From: JBJXHC01 sp964538485
GTDB taxonomy: Bacteria; Bacteroidota; Ignavibacteria; UBA10030; UBA6906
NCBI GenBank assembly: GCA_964538485.1
Contig: CAZIHJ010000004.1
Location: 1-64,000 of the forward strand
DNA: 64,000 nucleotides
Direction: 5' to 3'
Shown here: positions 17,382 to 25,488 of the stretch, one piece after another
How the letters are laid out: the number at the start of each line of letters is the position of its first letter
Position numbering within the stretch: position 1 is the first letter of the stretch
Position numbers and translations under genes: made by a program
Notes under the pieces: generated by a model
Database searches by the model: none
What the model was told of the DNA's origin: nothing
The model's input: the letters and a program-made list of their open reading frames with translations, nothing else

Positions 17382-17591
17382 ATGCGAGTACATGAGGTAT
17401 TGTTTGATGATTTTTTTGCAAGAAGAATCCCCGATGAAGGATTCACGCTTGAGGAAGTCTATGAGGAATACTTTGGATTGATCCACGAGAGGCAGGAGAA
17501 TCGCCCTGAATTGCATGGGCACGTTGTAACAATGGATGGAAACGTTGTTGTCCCGGAATTGCGACCGTCAGTCGCACCGTTCGCAGCATAA
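17382..17591 (+). CDS. Small acidic protein of unknown function
   Basis: The 69-residue protein is preceded by AAGGAGG five bases before its ATG, so it is very likely translated. The first half is acidic and probably helical (LEEVYEEYFGLIHE); the second half is GHVVTMDGNVVVPEL followed by a proline- and alanine-containing tail. It has no signal peptide or membrane helix and no cysteine. I recognise no family. It is the first gene of a short operon with the 50-residue protein and the aquaporin. A precursor peptide is possible, but no modifying enzyme is adjacent. Confidence 0.6.
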   Translation: MRVHEVLFDDFFARRIPDEGFTLEEVYEEYFGLIHERQENRPELHGHVVTMDGNVVVPELRPSVAPFAA

Positions 17592-17613
17592 CTTATCATC
17601 ATTGGAGGTACCT

Positions 17614-17766
17614 ATGGACGCGTTTGACTATGATACCATCGCCCCTGTCATTAACGATTACATCGGTGACGAACTCACATTCGAAGACTTGAAAAAGGGC
17701 TTCTCGGCATTCCTCGAAGACGAACGATCAGAGTCCATTGCATTGGTTGCGGTCGAAACCAGATGA
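17614..17766 (+). CDS. 50-residue acidic protein of unknown function, coupled to the aquaporin
   Basis: A GGAGG five bases before the ATG and an ATGA overlap with the aquaporin start indicate that this tiny frame is translated and coupled to the channel gene. The protein is acidic, with YDTIAPVINDYIGDELTFED and LEDERSESIALV, and could form two helices. No family is recognised. It might act as a translational leader or a small regulatory partner of the channel; both are guesses. Confidence 0.55.
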   Translation: MDAFDYDTIAPVINDYIGDELTFEDLKKGFSAFLEDERSESIALVAVETR

Positions 17767-18548
17767 ATGACGCTTTGCGAAAACACTGGCCCGAATATCT
17801 CATGGAAGCGGCAGAGCTCGGGATCTTCATGATCTCCGCAGCAACGGTCGGCGTCTTGTTGGGGCATCCGAATTCGATCATTCATCAATCACTGCCCGAC
17901 CCATTCGTACGGCGTGTTCTGGGAGGATGTGCCATGGGCATCACAGCGATCTGTCTTATCTACTCACCGTGGGGAAAACAGTCGGGTGCACATATGAATC
18001 CAGCTCTGACTCTGACATTTCTCCGACTCGGCAAAATCAAACGGTTGGATGCTCTCTTCTATATTTTCGCCCAGTTTGCGGGTGGAGTTACAGGAGTCGT
18101 CGTTGCAAAGACATTTCTTGGAGCCAGTTTGGGTCATCCGTCGGTGAACTATGTCGCTACACTGCCCGGACCATGGGGAAGTGGGGCCGCATTCGCTGGA
18201 GAGTTTGTCATTGCCTTTCTAATGATGTCAATGGTCCTCTGGGCATCCCACTCGGCAACTCTTTCACCCTACACAGGTCTATTTGCGGGCCTTCTCGTGG
18301 CGTTGTACATCACACTTGAAGATCCGCTCTCCGGTATGAGCATGAACCCCGCGCGAACATTTGGTTCGGCTATCTCAGCAATGCGATGGGATGCGCTGTG
18401 GATTTACTTCACAGCCCCTCCTCTTGCGATGCTTTTGGCAGGGGAAATGTACATCAGGCGAAAGGGACAACTGGCGGTTGCTTGTGCCAAGTTCCATCAT
18501 GAGAATGACAAGCGTTGCATCCATTGCGGCGCAAACATGAACACGTGA
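17763..18548 (+). CDS. MIP-family aquaporin/glycerol-channel-like protein
   Basis: The 261-residue membrane protein has six helices and both pore motifs: NPA at residues 79-81 and NPAR at 195-198. It transports water or small neutral solutes; permeation of peroxide or metalloid hydroxides is possible in this superfamily. The C-terminus is unusual, ending in CAKFHHENDKRCIHCG, a cysteine/histidine cluster that could bind a metal on the cytoplasmic side. Its start overlaps the stop of the 50-residue protein. The position beside ergothioneine and redox genes would suit a peroxide role, but that is inference. Confidence 0.9.
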   Translation: MNDALRKHWPEYLMEAAELGIFMISAATVGVLLGHPNSIIHQSLPDPFVRRVLGGCAMGITAICLIYSPWGKQSGAHMNPALTLTFLRLGKIKRLDALFYIFAQFAGGVTGVVVAKTFLGASLGHPSVNYVATLPGPWGSGAAFAGEFVIAFLMMSMVLWASHSATLSPYTGLFAGLLVALYITLEDPLSGMSMNPARTFGSAISAMRWDALWIYFTAPPLAMLLAGEMYIRRKGQLAVACAKFHHENDKRCIHCGANMNT

Positions 18549-18590
18549 TTTGGAATCCAGTCCTTCAACCAACCATCAACGAGGTCTATC

Positions 18591-19442
18591 ATGAAACATG
18601 TGCTTTCTGCACTCTTACTATCGCTTATCTTTTCCAGCTTGAGCCATGCCCAGGTTATATCCAAGAAGACTCTGACGCTCGAGGGGGCCAAACGGGTCAT
18701 TGGAGCAGCCGTGGAAGAAGCAAAGAGACTCAACGCACCCGGTGGGGCGATTGCGGTCGTAGATGATGGCGGCAATCTTATCGCGGTCGAACGTCTCGAT
18801 GGCACATTTGCCGCGGGAGCTCTCATCTCGATCGGTAAGGCCCGCACATCCGCTCTCTTCAAAAGACCGACCAGTTTCTTCGAGGATGTCATCAAGAAGG
18901 GTCGGACGCCCATGGTCGCGTTGAATGATTTTACTCCACTGCAGGGCGGCGTTCCGATCGAAGTTGATGGACAAGTCGTCGGTGCAGTCGGCGTGAGCGG
19001 CGCATCAAGCGCTCAACAGGATGAAGAGCTTGCGCTTGCCGGAGTGAAGGCACTGCAAGGGGGAACGGGAGGCAACATGGACGTGAAGTATTTCAAGGGT
19101 AACTCTGTCGCCGAGGCATTTAAGAAAGGGATGCCCCTCGTTGAAAACGGTCAGTATAAAGTCCATGCGAGTCACCGTGATGGTCCCGGTATGGCCGAGG
19201 TGCATACGAGGGATACTGATATCATTTATGTGCAGGAAGGAAATGCGACCCTCGTCATCGGCGGGACAGTTGTGGATGGAAAGCAAATCGAAACAAATGA
19301 AATTCGTGGGGTGTCAATCGTGAATGGTGAGACCAGGGCCCTTGCGAAAGGCGATGTCGTCGTGGTGCCGAACGGGATTCCGCACTGGTTTAAAGAGGTG
19401 CGCGGACCGCTCAATTACTATGTCGTAAAGGTAACCGAATAG
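18591..19442 (+). CDS. Secreted GlcG/HbpS-like heme-binding protein fused to a cupin
   Basis: The 283-residue protein has a signal peptide (cleavage near SHAQ). A GlcG/HbpS domain at about 25-155 shows GGAIAVVDDGGNLIAVERLDG and GGVPI..GQVVGAVGVSG. A cupin at about 185-283 shows HTRDTDIIYVQEG and a second motif VVVPNGIPHWFKEV with the metal-site His. GlcG-type domains bind heme or small ligands; the cupin may bind a metal and sugar acid. The fusion is exported, and GAGG precedes the ATG. It is followed by SMP-30 genes, so a joint role in handling oxidised sugars or heme is conceivable. Confidence 0.82.
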   Translation: MKHVLSALLLSLIFSSLSHAQVISKKTLTLEGAKRVIGAAVEEAKRLNAPGGAIAVVDDGGNLIAVERLDGTFAAGALISIGKARTSALFKRPTSFFEDVIKKGRTPMVALNDFTPLQGGVPIEVDGQVVGAVGVSGASSAQQDEELALAGVKALQGGTGGNMDVKYFKGNSVAEAFKKGMPLVENGQYKVHASHRDGPGMAEVHTRDTDIIYVQEGNATLVIGGTVVDGKQIETNEIRGVSIVNGETRALAKGDVVVVPNGIPHWFKEVRGPLNYYVVKVTE

Positions 19443-19483
19443 AAGAAAACGACCAGAATCCACACTACATCAAGGAGAACGTC

Positions 19484-21175
19484 ATGAAATTGAAATACAC
19501 ATTACTACTGCCAATCCTTTCGGTTATTTGCATGGGTTCCTCAGCCCGTGTAAACGCCGAACTTCCTGCGGGTGCGGCTGCTGCAACGGTTGATCTCGCA
19601 ACTGACGCGGGTGTTGCACTCGTGAAAGGTCAATGGAGATACAGTGAAACGAAGATCATCGAAACAGACTTTTGGGAGCCCGGACCGGATGGTCAACCGG
19701 GAACCACGCCGACGAAAACATACGACTACGCTCCGCACGCTGGTGGAGTGAACTTTGATGATTCACAATGGGAAATAGTACCTCCGACCTCACTCTCAAA
19801 GCGCAGAGGCAACGGCCGGCTCTTCTTCAACTGGTATCGCATCGCGATCACCGTGCCGGAGAAGATCGATGATATGTCCGCGTCCGGTTCAACTGTAGTG
19901 TTCTCTACCTCGCTTGATGACTATGCCGAAATTTGGGTGGATGGGGAATTGAGCCGTTCCCTTGGACAGTCAGGTGGTTCCATCGTTGCGGGGTGGAATG
20001 CAGAGAATAAGCTTGTAATCGGTCGCAACGTAAGGCCCGGACAGGTGATTCAGCTTGCGGTCTTCGGCATCAATGGTCCGATCTCCAACCCCCCTGCGAA
20101 TTACATTTACCTGCGATATGCAACGCTTGAGTTTCATCCCGGCTCGTACGCTCCTGTTGCCCTGACTCCAACCGAAGTGAATGTTGAGGTGGATCGGCAT
20201 GATCCCGCCATCAATGCAATCGTTTCACTCAATCCAAAGATATTCAAGTTGGCGGATGGGTTTCGGTTTACTGAGGGACCAATCTGGGTAAGAGACGGCA
20301 AGTATCTTCTCTTCAGCGATCCGAACAGTAACATCATCTGGAAATACACAAGCGATGGCAAACTCTCCGTTTTCCGGGAGAAGAGTGGCTACGCAGGAGC
20401 GGATATTGGTGAATACGGTCAGCCCGGCTCCAACGGCATGACCGTGGATCCGCAGGGAAGACTGACAATCGACCAGCATGGGAACCATCAAATCATCCGG
20501 ATTGAGAATGATGGCAACGAGACAGTCCTTGCGGACAAGTATCAGGGCAAGCGACTCAATAGTCCAAACGACCTCGTTTATCGCTCCGATGGAACACTGT
20601 TCTTCACCGATCCTCCGTTCGGATTGCCGAAGGTCTTCGATGACCCGCGCAAAGAGTTGAGCTTCAGCGGGGTTTACTCGATCTACAAAAGAAAGCTCCA
20701 ACTGCTGACAAGAGAATTCACCGGCCCGAATGGTATTGCCCTTTCTCCTGACGAAAAGTATCTCTATGTCGGCAATTGGGATGAGAAGGCAAAAGTAGTA
20801 AAGCGATACGAAGTGAACGCGGACGGTACGGTGAAAAATGGGACGCTCTTCTACGATTTCACCAGCGCGCCCGGTGAAGATGCGATAGACGGTGTAAAAG
20901 TCGATCAACTCGGCAATGTCTACGTGTCGGGTCCGGGTGGGTTGTGGATAATCTCCGCACAGGGCAAGCATCTGGGGACAATCAAAGCGCCCAAGCATAT
21001 CCACAATATGGCTTGGGGAGATGATGATGGAAAGACATTGTACCTATGCGCACGTGGATCATTGTACCGGATGAGGCTGAGCGTCGCCGGAGCCGGATTA
21101 AACATTGGAGCCCCCGCATTGGGAAGCAACCAGGGAACTCACCAAACCGACCACGGGGAGATCTACAATAAATGA
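19484..21175 (+). CDS. Secreted SMP-30/gluconolactonase protein with an N-terminal beta-sandwich
   Basis: The 563-residue exported protein has an N-terminal domain (about 30-210) resembling the sugar-binding jelly roll of glycosidases (NWYRIAITVPEKIDD and DYAEIWVDGELSRSLGQSGG). The C-terminal six-bladed propeller (about 245-540) is of the SMP-30 type: FTEGPIW, LNSPNDLVYRSDGTLFFTDP and DGVKVDQLGNVYVSGPGG contain the metal ligands Glu, Asn and Asp. The family hydrolyses lactones. A paralogue without the N-terminal domain lies at 23012. Its stop overlaps the next ATG (ATGA). Confidence 0.85.
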   Translation: MKLKYTLLLPILSVICMGSSARVNAELPAGAAAATVDLATDAGVALVKGQWRYSETKIIETDFWEPGPDGQPGTTPTKTYDYAPHAGGVNFDDSQWEIVPPTSLSKRRGNGRLFFNWYRIAITVPEKIDDMSASGSTVVFSTSLDDYAEIWVDGELSRSLGQSGGSIVAGWNAENKLVIGRNVRPGQVIQLAVFGINGPISNPPANYIYLRYATLEFHPGSYAPVALTPTEVNVEVDRHDPAINAIVSLNPKIFKLADGFRFTEGPIWVRDGKYLLFSDPNSNIIWKYTSDGKLSVFREKSGYAGADIGEYGQPGSNGMTVDPQGRLTIDQHGNHQIIRIENDGNETVLADKYQGKRLNSPNDLVYRSDGTLFFTDPPFGLPKVFDDPRKELSFSGVYSIYKRKLQLLTREFTGPNGIALSPDEKYLYVGNWDEKAKVVKRYEVNADGTVKNGTLFYDFTSAPGEDAIDGVKVDQLGNVYVSGPGGLWIISAQGKHLGTIKAPKHIHNMAWGDDDGKTLYLCARGSLYRMRLSVAGAGLNIGAPALGSNQGTHQTDHGEIYNK

Positions 21176-22119
21176 AAGAGAATCTTATGAAGTGGCTCTA
21201 CGCTCTCCCTTTCTTTCTCACAAGCTGCGTTGGGACGGAATATATCGATGACCCGGTTTCACCCGAACAGGTTGCGTCGCGGGTAGTGATTTCTCCTTTG
21301 AATGCGGCGGTTCAGGTTGGATTCAGTTTGCAGTTGCATGCTGCGCTGGTAAATTCTGTTGGAGACAGCTCCTTACCTCAGGAAGTGCAATGGTCCAGCT
21401 CGAACACGACGGTGGCTACAGTCAATCCCGGCGGTCTTCTTGTTGGGTTGCAGCCGGGGCAAGTACGGATTTCAGCCCGGCATATTGATCTGGTGAGTTC
21501 GCCCGCGCTCGTCACGGTCGTTGCAGATCCAAATCAGGTTGCCCGGGTTGTCGTGTCGCCTCATGCTGTACAACGGAACATCGGTGGAATGCAGCAGTTC
21601 ACCGCAACTGCATACAATTTGAGCGGCGATGTGCTGGCGGGAAGAATTCCGGCGTGGGCCAGTTCCAACACGTCAGCTGTCTCAATCAATTCGAACGGGC
21701 TTGCGACGGCTCTCACTGAGGGTGCAGCATCAATCAGTGCAGTCATTGACGGAATCGAAAGCGGGCCCTCTCTGTTTACCGTTGTCGATAATGTCGTAAG
21801 CCGGACGGGAACATTTGTCATGCGACCGGGTAGCGGTCACAACGTGCAGGGAACAGCAACTCTCAGCCGTCGAACAAACGGCAGCCTGGTTCTTGCGTTT
21901 GGATCAGACTTTGCCAGCGCAGGTGGGCCGGATGTCGAAGTATATCTTTCAACTACAAACTCCGTCGGGGCAAACAGCATCAGTGTAGGTAACCTCCAGA
22001 GGTTCTCGGGTGCCCAAAGCTACAATGTGCCTTCCGGAGTCCAGTTGAACAGTTATGATTGGGTCATCATTCACTGCGTGCCATTTAATATCACGTTCGG
22101 CTATGCACGCCTGCAGTAA
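21172..22119 (+). CDS. Lipoprotein with two Big2 domains and a DM13 domain
   Basis: The 315-residue protein has a lipoprotein signal (lipobox LTSC, Cys19). Two bacterial Ig-like Big2 domains follow at about 37-115 and 122-203 (VQWSSSNTTVATVNPGGLLVG; ASSNTSAVSINSNGLAT), then a DM13 domain at about 205-315. DM13 keeps its near-invariant cysteine in WVIIHCVPFN, the residue proposed for redox function in Skeletor-type proteins. It is likely anchored in the outer or inner membrane facing the periplasm. It is translationally coupled to the SMP-30 gene, so the two probably act together. ATG 21187 is an alternative start. Confidence 0.82.
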   Translation: MKENLMKWLYALPFFLTSCVGTEYIDDPVSPEQVASRVVISPLNAAVQVGFSLQLHAALVNSVGDSSLPQEVQWSSSNTTVATVNPGGLLVGLQPGQVRISARHIDLVSSPALVTVVADPNQVARVVVSPHAVQRNIGGMQQFTATAYNLSGDVLAGRIPAWASSNTSAVSINSNGLATALTEGAASISAVIDGIESGPSLFTVVDNVVSRTGTFVMRPGSGHNVQGTATLSRRTNGSLVLAFGSDFASAGGPDVEVYLSTTNSVGANSISVGNLQRFSGAQSYNVPSGVQLNSYDWVIIHCVPFNITFGYARLQ

Positions 22120-22138
22120 AACTCAAATAGGGGCACTC

Positions 22139-22999
22139 ATGTTCACAACCTTACTTCTCCGGACGGGCCTCATCGTCCTGCTCATCTCAGTTGCAACCGA
22201 GTCACTCACGGCCGGAGGCTGGACACTGCAAGAGGGGCGAGGATTCTACAAGCTTGGCTTTCAACTGATCAACGCCAGGGAATTCTACGAACCGAGTGGG
22301 AACAAGACTTCGATTACACCGCTTGGAGACTACACGGTGAGTGTCTATGCGGAATATGGAGTAACGGATTGGGTTACGGGAACCGCCTACGTTCCGTTCT
22401 ACAAGCGAAATACTCTGGACCGGGTGGTGGGTCGACAGAGCGGCGTGACGTATTTTGAAGGCGACCAGACATCACACTTTGCCGATGTAACCTTGGGTGC
22501 GCGTATTGGCATTATTCGGCAGTCGCCCACAGTGCTGGCTCTCAGTGTGCAACTCGGGTTGCCATTGGGCAACTCGACGCAGCCCAACGGACTCCTCTCC
22601 GGCGATGGCGAGTTCAATCAACTCGTGTCAGTGGAGATTGGCCATTCACTCCATCCCCTGCCGATGTTTGCAACTGTTAATGCAGGTTTCAATAATCGGA
22701 CACGCGGTTTCTCTGACGAGTTCAGCTACGGCGCACAGGTTGGGTACACCTTTGAGCATCTGGTGACGCTCATTGCGCACTGTCACGGGGTGGAATCGCT
22801 GAACAATGGCTCAACAGATGTGACAGGAGGCGTGAGTGGTCTTTACGCGAACAACCAGAGGTTCCTGGGGTTTGGTCTGGAGTGCATGTACAAGCTCACA
22901 GAGGCCTATGGTATATCTCTCAGTGCCGCCACCGCAACTAGAGGAAGGAATGTCCTTTCAGCAATAAAGTATTCGATCGGCTTCTCTTTAAAAATATAG
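22139..22999 (+). CDS. Outer-membrane beta-barrel protein, paralogue of the one at 6523
   Basis: The 286-residue protein has a signal peptide (near LTAG), a WTLQEGRGFYKLGFQ opening and barrel-like alternation, with GLPLGNSTQPNGL..GDGEFN and SAATATRGRN matching the protein at 6523-7377. The paralogy ties this locus to the arsenosugar-type operon. It lies between the Big2-DM13 lipoprotein and the second SMP-30 gene with short gaps. It probably forms the outer-membrane part of the system; what passes through is unknown. Confidence 0.75.
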   Translation: MFTTLLLRTGLIVLLISVATESLTAGGWTLQEGRGFYKLGFQLINAREFYEPSGNKTSITPLGDYTVSVYAEYGVTDWVTGTAYVPFYKRNTLDRVVGRQSGVTYFEGDQTSHFADVTLGARIGIIRQSPTVLALSVQLGLPLGNSTQPNGLLSGDGEFNQLVSVEIGHSLHPLPMFATVNAGFNNRTRGFSDEFSYGAQVGYTFEHLVTLIAHCHGVESLNNGSTDVTGGVSGLYANNQRFLGFGLECMYKLTEAYGISLSAATATRGRNVLSAIKYSIGFSLKI

Positions 23000-23011
23000 A
23001 GGAGAATCCTC

Positions 23012-24037
23012 ATGAACAGAAAGTCTTGGGGGGTTGTCATTGCATTTTTAATAGGTCTTTCGGTGCAACAGGTGATCCCGGGAAATAGTCGGAAGGATCC
23101 GGAATACCTTCCCCGCATCGTGCGACTCGACAAGCGTATTGACGCATTGGTTCCGCAGGGTGCGAAATTGGAGAAGGTCGCTGAAGGTTACACCTGGCTC
23201 GAAGGACCGGTTTGGAGTCGCAAGGGACGCTATCTTCTGTTCTCGGACATTCCGGCAAATTCGATATTTATGTGGAAGGAAAGCAAGGGCGTAAGCCTTT
23301 TCATGAAGCCGAGCGGCTATACTGGTTCGTCGAAATTTGAAGGAAAAGAACCCGGGTCCAACGGACTCACATTCGATCTTGATGGGCGCCTCGTGATTTG
23401 CGAACATGGCGATCGCCGTATCACCCGTGTCGAAGCCAACGGTCTCAAGACTGTCCTCGCCGACCGATTTGATGGCAAGCGGCTCAATAGTCCGAACGAC
23501 GTTGTGTTCATGTCCAACGGGGACATGTACTTCACCGATCCTCCATTCGGACTTCCACAGGCATTTGATGACCCAGCGCGAGAGCTTGAGTTCTGCGGCG
23601 TATTCAGGCTTTCAACCGGGGGAACGCTCACCCTCCTCACAAAAGATATCAAAGCGCCAAACGGGTTGGCATTCTCGCCCGACGAGAAAAAACTCTACGT
23701 CACGGACGTAGATCCAAACCGGTCTGCATGGCTTGTCTATGATGTACAGACTGATGGCACGATTGCCAACGGCCGCATCTTCCACGATGCAACTGTATTC
23801 AGAAAGCGATGGCCGGGGGCTCCAGATGGAATAAAGGTCGACAGACAAGGAAACGTCTACGGTGCCGGGCCGGGCGGCGTTTACATCTTTGCTCCGGATG
23901 GAGTGCTTCTCGGCCTGTTCGAGACCGGTACGGCAACATCTAACTGCTGTTGGGAAGAAGATGGCTCCGTCTTATATGTTACGGCGGGGACATCAGTGTT
24001 CCGCATAGTATTACACACGGGTCGGAATGGAGGTTGA
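23012..24037 (+). CDS. Secreted SMP-30/gluconolactonase-family protein
   Basis: The 341-residue exported propeller has WLEGPVW, LNSPNDVVFMSNGDMYFTDP and DGIKVDRQGNVYGAGPGG, which hold the metal-binding Glu, Asn and Asp of gluconolactonases. It is the shorter paralogue of 19484-21175, and their central motifs are nearly identical. GAGGAGA precedes the ATG. It would hydrolyse a sugar lactone such as one produced by a dehydrogenase; the GMC oxidoreductase downstream and the glucose dehydrogenase at 38288 are possible sources, but that is inferred. Confidence 0.87.
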   Translation: MNRKSWGVVIAFLIGLSVQQVIPGNSRKDPEYLPRIVRLDKRIDALVPQGAKLEKVAEGYTWLEGPVWSRKGRYLLFSDIPANSIFMWKESKGVSLFMKPSGYTGSSKFEGKEPGSNGLTFDLDGRLVICEHGDRRITRVEANGLKTVLADRFDGKRLNSPNDVVFMSNGDMYFTDPPFGLPQAFDDPARELEFCGVFRLSTGGTLTLLTKDIKAPNGLAFSPDEKKLYVTDVDPNRSAWLVYDVQTDGTIANGRIFHDATVFRKRWPGAPDGIKVDRQGNVYGAGPGGVYIFAPDGVLLGLFETGTATSNCCWEEDGSVLYVTAGTSVFRIVLHTGRNGG

Positions 24038-24221
24038 GGATGTTACAAGAAACGGTGACGGGAAATGAGGCCAGCCGACGTTGCACACTTCGGCAGGCTT
24101 TTGGGCAGTTCAAAACATTCCACACCTTTGTGATGGTTCTGCAATCGTTACCGACTATCTTTGGTCAGCAGCGGACATCATTAGTCTATTAATCAACCAC
24201 ATGACAGGATGAACAAAACGC

Positions 24222-24803
24222 ATGAAGGGCAGGATTTTGACGGCGACGATCGTTGCAGGAATCTTGTTAGTTGTTTTGACACAAGCATTTCCCCGGAATG
24301 GTCGAAACCGCGTAACGACATTGAATAGTTCGAAGGAAATGACATTGGAGACTGCAACATTTGGTGCGGGGTGTTTCTGGCACGTCGAAGATACATTCCG
24401 TCGGATTGAGGGTGTTGTAAGCACAGCCGTAGGTTTTGAGGGTGGAACTCTCCCCAACCCGACGTACAAGGACGTGTCCACAGATCTCACTGGCCATGCC
24501 GAGGTTGTACAGATCCAGTTTGACCCTGCAAAGGTATCGTATCAGAAACTGCTGGAAGCATTTTTCGAGCTCCACGACCCGACCACGCTCAATCGTCAGG
24601 GTCCGGATATCGGAGTGCAGTATCGATCGGCTGTCTTCTACCATTCCCCTCACCAGAAGGCAAGTGCCGAGGCATTGAAGGCAAGGCTCGGTTCGAGCGG
24701 TCGTTACAAGCGGCCAATCGTCACCGAGATAGCACCGGCCTCAACCTTTTGGAGAGCGGAGGAATATCACCAGCAGTACTACGAGAAACAACGCGGCCGA
24801 TAA
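24222..24803 (+). CDS. msrA: Membrane-anchored peptide-methionine (S)-S-oxide reductase MsrA
   Basis: The 193-residue enzyme reduces the S-form of methionine sulfoxide. An N-terminal hydrophobic segment (about 5-22) should anchor or export it. The active site is GAGCFW with Cys51, and LTGHAEVVQIQFDP and DIGVQYRSAVFYH are conserved. No second cysteine is visible anywhere in the protein, so it lacks the usual resolving cysteines and must be recycled by an external thiol. It precedes msrB by 18 bases and acts with it. Confidence 0.93.
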   Translation: MKGRILTATIVAGILLVVLTQAFPRNGRNRVTTLNSSKEMTLETATFGAGCFWHVEDTFRRIEGVVSTAVGFEGGTLPNPTYKDVSTDLTGHAEVVQIQFDPAKVSYQKLLEAFFELHDPTTLNRQGPDIGVQYRSAVFYHSPHQKASAEALKARLGSSGRYKRPIVTEIAPASTFWRAEEYHQQYYEKQRGR

Positions 24804-24821
24804 CAGTAAGAGGAACACCAT

Positions 24822-25325
24822 ATGAAAACAGCAATGCTTGGAATCGTGGTACTGGCCTGGGTAACAATGCTCAACGCCGCAGTCAAGAATCTTCTACTCT
24901 ATTCTGCAGAGAAGAAAGGATTTGTCATGGCTGAAAAGATTGTGAAGGACGACCAGGAGTGGAAGAAGCAACTCACCCCCGTGCAGTTCGATGTGACGCG
25001 CAAGAAAGGAACCGAACGTGCGTTTACCGGTGAATACTGGAATCATCACGAGACCGGCGTCTACAAATGCATCTGTTGTGGAACGGATTTGTTCCGATCG
25101 GAAACGAAATACGAATCTGGAACTGGATGGCCGAGCTTTTATCGACCAATTGCAAAAGAGAACGTGAAGGAAGATACTGACAACAGTTTCTTCATGTCCC
25201 GCACGGAAATCTCGTGCGCCCGCTGCGATGCGCATCTTGGCCACGTGTTCGATGATGGACCAAAGCCCACCGGACTACGATACTGCATGAACTCCGCTGC
25301 GTTGAAGTTCGAGAAGGGCAAATAG
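24822..25325 (+). CDS. msrB: Peptide-methionine (R)-S-oxide reductase MsrB, with possible export and cytosolic starts
   Basis: The 167-residue enzyme reduces the R-form of methionine sulfoxide. Zinc cysteines appear in CICCG and CARCDAHLGH, the substrate-binding GTGWPSFY is present, and the catalytic cysteine is in RYCMNSAAL. The first 22 residues form a signal-like hydrophobic segment, and AGAGGAA precedes the ATG. A second in-frame ATG at 24927 has its own AAAGGA and begins exactly at the usual MsrB domain, so a cytosolic form may also be made. Confidence 0.93.
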   Translation: MKTAMLGIVVLAWVTMLNAAVKNLLLYSAEKKGFVMAEKIVKDDQEWKKQLTPVQFDVTRKKGTERAFTGEYWNHHETGVYKCICCGTDLFRSETKYESGTGWPSFYRPIAKENVKEDTDNSFFMSRTEISCARCDAHLGHVFDDGPKPTGLRYCMNSAALKFEKGK

Positions 25326-25338
25326 CTTACGACGGCAG

Positions 25339-25361
25339 GGAGGCGAAGCTCAATCGCCTCC
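25339..25361 (+). terminator. Hairpin after msrB
   Basis: GGAGGCG (25339-25345) and CGCCTCC (25355-25361) form a perfect seven-pair stem with a nine-base loop directly after the msrB stop. The T-run is weak, so this is a possible terminator only. Confidence 0.4.
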
Positions 25362-25488
25362 TTGCTCGATTTCCCGGTCGCTCCGCTGTTTTGCCATCCC
25401 TGCTTGATACTCCCGTGACTTCGTTCCGCTATTTTGAATCAGTTTCATCGCAACCCCTTGGAATCGTACCGACTTAGAGGATTACTTC

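Noticed and set aside
17382..17591. RiPP precursor peptide hypothesis for the 69-residue protein
   Set aside because: No radical SAM, YcaO, lanthipeptide or protease gene is adjacent; ArsS at 8.2 kb is a known arsenical enzyme and not a maturase.
20225..21004. 259-codon minus-strand frame
   Set aside because: It is antisense to the SMP-30 propeller; no start signal or motif supports it.
24038..24221. Possible small gene or RNA between the SMP-30 and msrA genes
   Set aside because: No frame with a ribosome site and no stable hairpin could be found.
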